Part shown: piece after piece, positions 58,801-64,000 of the stretch
Position numbering within the stretch: position 1 is the stretch's first letter
How the letters are laid out: every line of letters begins with the position of its first letter
Source of the DNA: Paraburkholderia sp. BL23I1N1
GTDB lineage: Bacteria; Pseudomonadota; Gammaproteobacteria; Burkholderiales; Burkholderiaceae
Reading direction: 5' to 3'
Length of the DNA stretch: 64,000 bases
NCBI RefSeq assembly: GCF_003610295.1
Contig: NZ_RAPV01000001.1
Location: 5,270,001-5,334,000, forward strand
The notes under the pieces: generated by a model
What the model was told of the DNA's origin: nothing
The model's database searches: none
What the model saw: only the letters and a program-made list of their open reading frames with translations
Position numbers and translations under genes: made by a program

Positions 58801-59143
58801 CCACTCCGAGCAGCACGGCGCCGCGCACGGTGCCCGTTCCGCCGCCGCCTGTGAGCGAGAAATTGCCGCTGCCGTTGATCGTGCTGTTCGTGTCGACGCT
58901 GAAGACCACCGGGTTGGCGCTGCGCACGAAGCTGCCCGAGGCGGTGCTATCGGCATTGATCGTGACACCGGTGCTGCCGGTTTGCGCGACGACGGCGGCG
59001 AGGCCGCTGCCCGTGCAGGTGACTGTGGTATTGCTCGGCGGCGCGGTATTGCTGCACGCGGCCATCGCCGAAGGGGTGAGTGCTTTGGAGAGCAGGACGA
59101 CGCTACCCAGGCCGATTCCAAACCTTTTCTTCTTCTTCTTCAT
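55811..59143 (-). CDS. Autotransporter outer-membrane protein
   Basis: 1110 residues from the ATG at 59143 (AAAGGA ribosome site). Signal peptide: a Lys-rich start (MKKKKKRFGIG), a hydrophobic core and cleavage near ALTPSAMA-AC. The passenger (about 35-800) is a Gly/Thr/Asn-rich beta-helix with autotransporter-associated repeats (NTYSGGTTIDQGTIAVG and STYSGPTTVAAGTLAIG). A Pro-rich linker (about 740-790) precedes the C-terminal beta barrel, which ends in the aromatic GDAGVRWVW. Type Va secretion. Function of the passenger is unknown; adhesion is common. The gene is in one frame with no lesion. Confidence 0.93.
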   Translation of the reverse strand: MKKKKKRFGIGLGSVVLLSKALTPSAMAACSNTAPPSNTTVTCTGSGLAAVVAQTGSTGVTINADSTASGSFVRSANPVVFSVDTNSTINGSGNFSLTGGGGTGTVRGAVLLGVGNGNQVTNASGGVITTSGAFNDGMAANGSGNTLTNRGSITTSGPNAYGMTAAWGQTNVGQLNNTLINSGTVTTSGSNARAASILGGSGTISNSGTLSTTGAASPTAYLQGNNDQLTNSGTISASGSGSDAVFSNTAGSSFVATIQNLAGGSIISQNGSGIRTLNGNSTIINAGLVQSGIGTAITMGNGNDSLILQTGSVINGTADGGAGTNTVTLQGSGTASNAFTNFQTLQMQGALWNWTGSGTFSLAHVQTGTLNLTGTLGASASALVDSGATLQANAQNLPANVTDNGLVRFAQDTAGTYAGSISGTGALDKTGAGVLTLAPAAATGNTYSGGTTIDQGTIAVGADNALGANTGGVTFNGGALQLTTSFDLAGTRAITLAAGGGTIDTQAFNTTLTQAVTGTGALTKAGSGSLLMTGVSTYSGPTTVAAGTLAIGDAAHANAALTGGGATTVAAGATLGGYGSVTGAVTNNGTLAVANALPSLASGGNGAFSINGSLVNAGLVQIGGPAGAGVGNSLNVTGNYAGQNGTIGLNTVVAGDGAASDRLVLSGGTATGSTRLQVTNVGGQGAQTVADGIQLIQATNGATTASSAFTLAAPVKAGAYSYYLAKGGVSGGTTESWYLRNTVAPLPSATTTPGGPPVTTPGEPPVALAGVPLAAEGTPPLPPAPPAGSAATPLYRVEVPVYAAAPGVARELGLMQIDTFHDRQGDQALLSESGKLPAAWGRVWGGHSVLSQDGAASPQFDGSVYGIQAGQDLYADRSASGQRNHYGLFVGFARATGDVDGFALGMPNLAVGHLAINAYSLGGYWTHIGPGGWYTDAVLMGSSLTVDPVSRDGLNTTTHGNAVTGSVEGGLPIPLGAGLTLEPQAQLVWQHLALSDFNDGVSSVSFNSGNTFVGRIGARLQGQLDAFAIAWRPYVRVSFLREFGSDDKVTFDGGTVLPGSVGQSAAQLGAGVVGKFSTSGSVFATLGWVTNLGGAHQRTVTGDAGVRWVW

Positions 59144-59485
59144 ACGCGCGGTCCTTTTGGTAAAGGCACTACACCATGCGAGCGGAATGGTCCGACTTAT
59201 ACACGTCTTACTGAAACTTTCCAAATGCCCCCGGCATAACTTACGGATGTGTTGCGAATCGCCGACGCTTGCAGGAGACCCGCATGGCGCCTTGCTTGCA
59301 GAAGAACAGGTGATTTCTTTGGCCTGTAAAAAATACTGCGGCAACCGCGATGCGAACCGTCAGGAATTTGAAACACGCGTTCGCATCGCGGTTGCCTCGG
59401 ACTGAAGTCGTGTCCTGTCGAAATTCGCCAGGTGCAGTACTCTGTACGGCTCACCGTTCCACGAATCCACGATGGAGTTTCGACG
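59144..59485. other. Divergent spacer between autotransporter and aldo/keto reductase genes
   Basis: 342 bp with no credible gene. It contains the words CGAACGCG / CGCGTTCG and CGCGGTTGC on both sides of 59345-59395, which form imperfect dyads. Both promoters must lie here. Confidence 0.35.
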
Positions 59486-60541
59486 ATGCGATACAACCAG
59501 TTAGGCCTTACCGGTGTGTTTGTTTCAGAGCTGTGCCTGGGCACGATGACCTTCGGCGGTGGCGAAGGCATCTGGAAGCAGATTGGCGATCTGCAGCAGG
59601 GGGACGCGGAGCGGCTCATTGGCCGGGCGCTCGACGCGGGCATCAATTTCATCGACACGGCCGACGTCTATGCAGAGGGCGTGTCCGAACAGATCACCGG
59701 CCAGGCGCTGAAAAACCTTAAAGTGCCGCGCGACAAAGTTGTGATCGCAACCAAAGTATTCGGCGCGACGGCAGAGTTTCCGAACGCGCGCGGGGCCTCG
59801 CGTTACCACATCATCGACGGTGTCAAGGCGAGTCTGAAGCGCCTGCAACTCGATCACGTCGACCTGTATCAGATCCACGGTTTCGATCCGGCTACGTCGA
59901 TCGAAGAAACCGTGCGCGCACTCGATACGCTGGTTCAGCATGGTCACGTGCGTTATGTCGGCGTGTCGAACTGGGCCGCCTGGCAGATCGCCAAGGCGCT
60001 GGGCATTTCGGAACGCCTCGGCCTCGCGCGGTTTGAAACGCTACAGGCGTATTACACGCTGGCGGGCCGCGACCTCGAACGCGAACTCGTGCCGATGCTG
60101 CACAGCGAAGGTCTTGGGCTGATGGTGTGGAGTCCGCTCGCGGGCGGTTTGCTGAGCGGCAAATATGGGCGTGAGCAGCAGGGCGAGGCAGGCAGCCGCC
60201 GTACGACGTTCGATTTTCCGCCGGTCAATCGCGAGCGTGCTTATGACTGCATCGACGTGATGCGCGATATCGCGGAGGTGAAGAAAACCTCTGTGGCGCA
60301 GATCGCGCTCGCATGGCTGTTGCATCAACGCGTGGTGACCTCGGTGATCGTCGGGGCGAAGAAAATCGAGCAACTCGACGACAACATTGCCGCCACCGGC
60401 GTCACGTTGACCGCCGACGAGCTGGCGAAGCTCGACCAGGTCAGCACGCTCCCGGCCGAGTACCCGGGCTGGATGCTGGAACGTCAGGGCGACGTGCGTC
60501 GCAAGCAGCTTGAAGAGGCGCGTTATCCGGTGCAACGCTAG
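59486..60541 (+). CDS. Aldo/keto reductase
   Basis: 351 residues, NAD(P)H-dependent reductase of aldehydes and ketones. The catalytic tetrad of the family is present: Asp and Tyr in NFIDTADVYAEG, Lys in VVIATKVFG and His in VDLYQIHGFD. The C-terminal cofactor segment is SVIVGAKKIEQLDDNIAA. ATG 59486 has GGAG eight bases before it; the open frame extends upstream without homology. Substrate unknown. It stands alone, convergent with the AhpD-like gene. Confidence 0.93.
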   Translation: MRYNQLGLTGVFVSELCLGTMTFGGGEGIWKQIGDLQQGDAERLIGRALDAGINFIDTADVYAEGVSEQITGQALKNLKVPRDKVVIATKVFGATAEFPNARGASRYHIIDGVKASLKRLQLDHVDLYQIHGFDPATSIEETVRALDTLVQHGHVRYVGVSNWAAWQIAKALGISERLGLARFETLQAYYTLAGRDLERELVPMLHSEGLGLMVWSPLAGGLLSGKYGREQQGEAGSRRTTFDFPPVNRERAYDCIDVMRDIAEVKKTSVAQIALAWLLHQRVVTSVIVGAKKIEQLDDNIAATGVTLTADELAKLDQVSTLPAEYPGWMLERQGDVRRKQLEEARYPVQR

Positions 60542-60683
60542 CCGGAAGGTTCTGCGTGCGGTGTGTGGCCGGGAGGTGATGGGCGCCAGGGCAGCGGCGG
60601 TGTAGCAGGCCGCCGTAGGCTTGGCGTGCTGCTACACCGAATGCCGTTACACCGCGTGCCACAACAGCGTTACGCTGCGTGCC

Positions 60684-61040
60684 TCACGCGGCAGACTTGC
60701 TGTCCGCTTGATAAGCGGCAACGGCGTCCATGGTGCGTGCCGAGTACACCATCGCGGCGCCGGCGTTCAAGGCCACCGCCACACCGAGCGCTTCGGCGAT
60801 CTCTTCGCGTGTGGCGCCGTGTTTCAGCGCTTCGGCGGCGTGCACGGTGATACAGCCGTCACAATGCGTGGTCACGGCTACCGCAAGCGAAATCAGCTCA
60901 CGCGTCTTCGCGCCGAGAAGGTCGGTCTTCTGGCCTGCGCTCGACATCGCTTGATAGCCCTTCACGGTTTCCGGCGACAGCTTCGCGATTTCGCCGATGC
61001 GGCCAACCAGTTCCTTACGGTAATCGATCCAGTTCAACAT
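60684..61040 (-). CDS. AhpD-like carboxymuconolactone decarboxylase-family protein
   Basis: 118 residues. It has the redox-active CxxC of AhpD-type proteins (C60-D-G-C63, with His67 in ITVHAAEALKHG) and the helical LGAKTRELISLAVAVTTHCDGC core. Such proteins act as alkylhydroperoxidases or general thiol reductants. AAAGGAG lies directly upstream of the ATG at 61040. It is divergent from an araC gene 117 bp away, probably its regulator. Confidence 0.92.
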   Translation of the reverse strand: MLNWIDYRKELVGRIGEIAKLSPETVKGYQAMSSAGQKTDLLGAKTRELISLAVAVTTHCDGCITVHAAEALKHGATREEIAEALGVAVALNAGAAMVYSARTMDAVAAYQADSKSAA

Positions 61041-61157
61041 GACAGTGCTCCTTTGGTTGCAGCGAGCCAGCGGGTGCCGGTGTCGTGAGACAAAGTATTG
61101 CGCTGTGCCGCGACATCCTGAATACTCGATTCGCTCAACTTTTAGCGCGATCGTCTC

Positions 61158-62192
61158 ATGGACACACTCAGCCGACTGATCGATCTTGCCCGGCCGCAGG
61201 CCAGCCTCGATCTGCGCTGCCTGCTCACGGGCGGCTTCGACATCGACCATGCGCCGATGGAGGCGGGTATCGCGCCGTTTCATCTGGTGCTAGGCGGCGC
61301 TTGCGTCGTCGAGACAGCGGGGGGCACGCAGGTTGCATTGCACGCAGGGGATTTCATGCTGTTTCCGCGTGGCGCCGCGCATCGGGTGCGCGATGTCGGG
61401 CGGGTGGCTGCCGGTGCGCCGCTGACGTTGAGTCATGACGGCATGCTGCCGTTACGCCGCAATGACGGCCGTGATGTTGCCCACCATCACGGCGCCAGCG
61501 AAGCGGCCAACGAGGCGCGCGCAAACGTCGAAATCGTCGGAAACGACGGCCATGCGCACAATCCCCCCGTCGGCGCCGATCTCGATCTTTTATGCGGCCG
61601 GTTCGTCTACGCGCCCGGGTCTTCCGCGTTGCTGCTCAACGCGCTGCCCGATCCCTTCCATGTGTCGCTCGGCGGCGTGCAAACGCTCGGCGCGTTGCAG
61701 ACGGTGATCGCATTGATGCGCACCGAAGCCGAGCAACGTCAGCCCGGCGCGCTCGCGATCGTCACCGCATTGAGCCACGCACTCTTCGCGATGGCGTTGC
61801 GCGTGCATGGCGAACAGAATGCATCCCGCTCAGGCGTGCTGGCGCTGCTGGCCGATGCGCGTCTCGGCGCTTCTGTACAAGGCATGCTGAGTGCTCCTGA
61901 GCGGGCGTGGACGATCGCGGAACTGGGCGAGCTCGCGGCGATGTCCCGCGCAACCTACGCACGTCACTTCAATGAGCGCGCGGGCATGACGGTGATGGAC
62001 TTTCTTACGCAAATCCGCATGACAATTGCGTGCGATCTGCTGCGACGCACGCAACGCAGCGCGGCGGAGATCGGCGAGGCAGTGGGGTATCAATCGGAAG
62101 CCGCGTTCGGCAAGGCGTTTCAGCAGAGCGTCGGCGTGACGCCGGGACGATACCGGCGTCAACTGCCAGAGAGCGATCAGAAAACCGGCTAG
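61158..62192 (+). CDS. AraC-family regulator with cupin sensor
   Basis: 344 residues. The N-terminal cupin_6-type domain spans about residues 5-200 (GTQVALHAGDFMLFPRGAAHRV; a second sensor part LDLLCGRFVYAPG). The C-terminal AraC DNA-binding domain is residues 240-335 (TIAELGELAAMSRATYARHFNERAGMTVMDF and SAAEIGEAVGYQSEAAFGKAFQQSVGVTPGRYRR). Divergent from the AhpD-like gene, which it probably activates in response to oxidative or electrophile stress; the ligand cannot be read from the sequence. Its 3' end overlaps the FUSC-like gene by four bases. Confidence 0.9.
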   Translation: MDTLSRLIDLARPQASLDLRCLLTGGFDIDHAPMEAGIAPFHLVLGGACVVETAGGTQVALHAGDFMLFPRGAAHRVRDVGRVAAGAPLTLSHDGMLPLRRNDGRDVAHHHGASEAANEARANVEIVGNDGHAHNPPVGADLDLLCGRFVYAPGSSALLLNALPDPFHVSLGGVQTLGALQTVIALMRTEAEQRQPGALAIVTALSHALFAMALRVHGEQNASRSGVLALLADARLGASVQGMLSAPERAWTIAELGELAAMSRATYARHFNERAGMTVMDFLTQIRMTIACDLLRRTQRSAAEIGEAVGYQSEAAFGKAFQQSVGVTPGRYRRQLPESDQKTG

Positions 62193-62785
62193 GCCTTCTC
62201 GGGTCTGCCGAGCCAGCGTTTTTCGATCCACGACATGATCACGGTCACCAGCAACGCACAGACCGTGCCCAGCGTGACTTCGCCGAGGCGCAGCAGGGCC
62301 TTGTCCCATGGCGAACCGACGCCCGGCACCAACAGCATGATGGTCGCGGTAATGCCGCCCAGACGTGCGGCGCTGCCCACGTTCACGACCCAGCAAATCA
62401 CGATTGCCACAGCAACGGTGGCCCCGTAAGCCGCGAGACTGCCAGCACCGAGCGTTGCGCCGACGAGACCGCAGACGCCCCCGACCATCGCGCCGATGAA
62501 CTGATCACGCGAGAGTTTGCGGGTGTCGATATAACTATGCTGGCTGACTGCGATCGCCGTAATCGCGGCCCAGAAGGCCTGCTCGGTATGCAACCAGCGG
62601 CCGATCGCGAAAGCGAGGCTTGCGCCGGCCACCGCCTGCGCGGCCATCACGCCGCCTTCCGCCAGCCGGTCGCGAAGCGGGAGCGACTTGAGAAAAGTAA
62701 ACAGCGAGTCGGCGGCGTTCGTCCGCGCTGCACGTCTTGAGTCGTCGGGAGCGGTCATCGGAGGGGAAAGGGCCTGTCGCAGCAT
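62189..62785 (-). CDS. FUSC-family inner-membrane protein
   Basis: 198 residues from the ATG at 62785, or 189 from the one at 62758; neither has a strong ribosome site. It has six hydrophobic segments in the pattern of the FUSC family (related to fusaric acid and aromatic acid exporters): VMAAQAVAGASLAFAIGRWL, FWAAITAIAVSQHSYI, FIGAMVGGVCGLVGATLGAG and others. This is a short form with one membrane block and no large soluble domain. Role in efflux is inferred from family only. Confidence 0.82.
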   Translation of the reverse strand: MLRQALSPPMTAPDDSRRAARTNAADSLFTFLKSLPLRDRLAEGGVMAAQAVAGASLAFAIGRWLHTEQAFWAAITAIAVSQHSYIDTRKLSRDQFIGAMVGGVCGLVGATLGAGSLAAYGATVAVAIVICWVVNVGSAARLGGITATIMLLVPGVGSPWDKALLRLGEVTLGTVCALLVTVIMSWIEKRWLGRPEKA

Positions 62786-63014
62786 GAAAGACCCGTATTC
62801 TAGCGGTGGAAACACTCGACCAGAACGGCGGCGAAGGCGTAGTGTTGCAGGGTGGACTGTTCGGAGGGGAAGGCATGGAAACCGATCGCGGCGCCACCGC
62901 GTAATTCGGGGGCATTCCAACTGTCCGTCCACCTGCCGCATGCGCGTATTTTTAACGCGATGCTGTGCAGCGGCAGGGTCCGCAAAACGCGATTCAACGA
63001 TGTAAGGAGGCCTT

Positions 63015-63611
63015 ATGTCACTCATCGTCGCAGCACGGTTTACGACTTTCCCCGCCGCTGAAGATGCGGCGCAAAAGCTCTTCAATGAAGGTTTCGTCGA
63101 AGAAGACGTGACGCTGTTTTTCGTCAATCCGCGCGGCCAGCACGCGCGTTTTGCGACCGGCGGCGATACCCATAGCGAGCCGGGCGCAAGGGAAGCGCCG
63201 AAGGGGTACCACAGGATGGGCGTCACTATTGGTGCGGTGGCGGGCGCGGTAGTCGGCGTTGCGATTTTCGCGGCATTCTCGGCGTCTCTACCGGTGTTGC
63301 TGATTGCGGCTGGCGTCGGTGCTTACCTTGGCTCGTGGGTCGGGGCGATGGCGCGCGCTCGCGAAGGCGGCCATGTCGGCCACCATTTGCCATTTCATGA
63401 AGAAATGCGCGCTTCCGGCGTGCTGGTAGCCGTGCATGTGTCGCCCGACAATCAACTCGACGCCGCTCGCGTTTTACGCGAAGCAGGGGGCGCGGCAATC
63501 GAACGGGCGAGCGGGCGCTGGCAACAAGGGCGCTGGGCCGACTTCGATCCACGCAAAACGCCCGAGCCGCTCAATGAATTCAGCAACGAATTCAGCGAGA
63601 AGCATGCTTGA
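63015..63611 (+). CDS. Membrane protein of unknown function
   Basis: 198 residues with a strong AAGGAGG ribosome site. The N-terminal 65 residues resemble a small ferredoxin-like or heat-induced-protein fold (SLIVAARFTTFPAAEDAAQKLFNEGF). Two adjacent Gly/Ala-rich membrane helices follow (TIGAVAGAVVGVAIFAAFSA; LLIAAGVGAYLGSWVGAMA), and then a His-containing soluble tail (HVGHHLPFHEEMRASGVLVAVHV). Proteins of this layout occur widely in Burkholderia and are annotated as hypothetical. I do not recognise a function. Confidence 0.75.
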   Translation: MSLIVAARFTTFPAAEDAAQKLFNEGFVEEDVTLFFVNPRGQHARFATGGDTHSEPGAREAPKGYHRMGVTIGAVAGAVVGVAIFAAFSASLPVLLIAAGVGAYLGSWVGAMARAREGGHVGHHLPFHEEMRASGVLVAVHVSPDNQLDAARVLREAGGAAIERASGRWQQGRWADFDPRKTPEPLNEFSNEFSEKHA

Positions 63612-63699
63612 GCGAGGGGATAGCTTGCGTGTGGATGTGGATGCGACAGACGGCAAAACGGCCCGGCGCAAGTCGGGCTCGATGCCTGAGCGGCCGATT

Positions 63700-64000
63700 T
63701 CAGCGTTCCGCCTGAATCCGCTGTACCCGCATCCGGCCCGGCGGCTCGAAGTATGTTCCGAACCGCACCAGTCCGGCTTTCTTCAGATGACACGTCATTT
63801 CGTAGCTCACCAGGACGCCGGGGTCAGGATTGTCGATGTATTCCACGTCGATTGACCGGATTCGCGGTTCGTACACCAGCAATGTCGCCTCCATCTGTTG
63901 CTTGAGCAAATGGGCCGAAGCGGGTAGCGCTTTGTAGATATTCGTGAGATCCGGGAGTCCGTAGTCCGGCAGGTGCTTGAGCGCGCCGGCCCGCGCGTTG
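63700..64000 (-). CDS. tssE: Type VI secretion baseplate protein TssE (gp25-like), 5' end outside window
   Basis: The visible 99 codons read from the window edge to TGA at 63700. The motif LPDYGLPDLTNIYKALP, then MEATLLVYEPRIRSIDVEYIDNP and FEPPGRMRVQRIQ are typical of the GPW/gp25 family, a T4 baseplate wedge homologue of the type VI secretion system. The N-terminal part lies beyond 64000. The rest of a tss cluster presumably continues there on the same strand. Confidence 0.85.
   Translation of the reverse strand, partial: NARAGALKHLPDYGLPDLTNIYKALPASAHLLKQQMEATLLVYEPRIRSIDVEYIDNPDPGVLVSYEMTCHLKKAGLVRFGTYFEPPGRMRVQRIQAER

Overview
The window looks like chromosome sequence from a Burkholderia sensu lato species, most likely Paraburkholderia. 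It is GC-rich. It carries a DSF-family quorum-sensing pair arranged as in Burkholderia (rpfF facing rpfR), a typical gltA, an Lhr-type helicase, two DHA2 exporters, many AraC/TetR/RpiR regulators and, at the right edge, the end of a type VI secretion gene (tssE). The genus is inferred from gene content and protein style; no alignment could be run.

Left third (1-17.3 kb), accessory and rearranged. A 3'-truncated acyltransferase gene is followed by 1.6 kb of apparently non-coding DNA and then a Tn7-like transposition module: a fused TnsA-TnsB transposase, a TnsC ATPase and two different TniQ proteins. No cas genes or CRISPR array are present. To its right lies a 45-codon stump of an MFS transporter, then an iron/nickel-type operon on the minus strand: a PadR regulator with a very long His-rich N terminus and a siderophore-interacting flavoreductase, like E. 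coli yqjI/yqjH. Palindromes overlap the promoter of that operon. A Sir2 pseudogene, a TetR gene and an IS630-family element follow. The IS transposase gene is split by a complete group II intron inserted antisense between its second and third catalytic acidic residues.

Middle (17.3-36.2 kb), mostly core genes: exported alpha/beta hydrolase, glutaminase, AraC regulator, EmrB-like exporter, a frameshifted carboxylesterase, an orphan MreB-like protein, a second hydrolase, citrate synthase, a long inverted repeat, and an amylo-alpha-1,6-glucosidase. An SDR gene is split by an IS1634-type element with clean 6-bp target duplications. An accessory tryptophanyl-tRNA synthetase is preceded by a Trp-Trp leader peptide and an intrinsic terminator, which looks like a ribosome-mediated attenuator.

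Right part (36.2-64 kb), core metabolic and signalling genes. An RpiR-regulated operon encodes a C45-type acyltransferase/hydrolase, a class III aminotransferase and a carboxymuconolactone-decarboxylase-like protein; the same operator-like word lies in the rpiR and operon promoters. Then come OsmC, a PEP-mutase-family lyase, a TetR/DHA2 exporter pair sharing an operator-like sequence, an M20 peptidase, rpfF/rpfR (cis-2-unsaturated fatty acid signal synthase and its PAS-GGDEF-EAL receptor), an Lhr helicase, an autotransporter, an aldo/keto reductase, an AhpD-like protein divergent from an AraC gene, a FUSC-type membrane protein and the tssE fragment.

The items most worth follow-up are the Tn7-like module (TnsAB fusion with a degenerate nuclease site and two TniQs), the trp attenuator in front of trpS, the RpiR operon with its matched operators, and the His-repeat PadR regulator.
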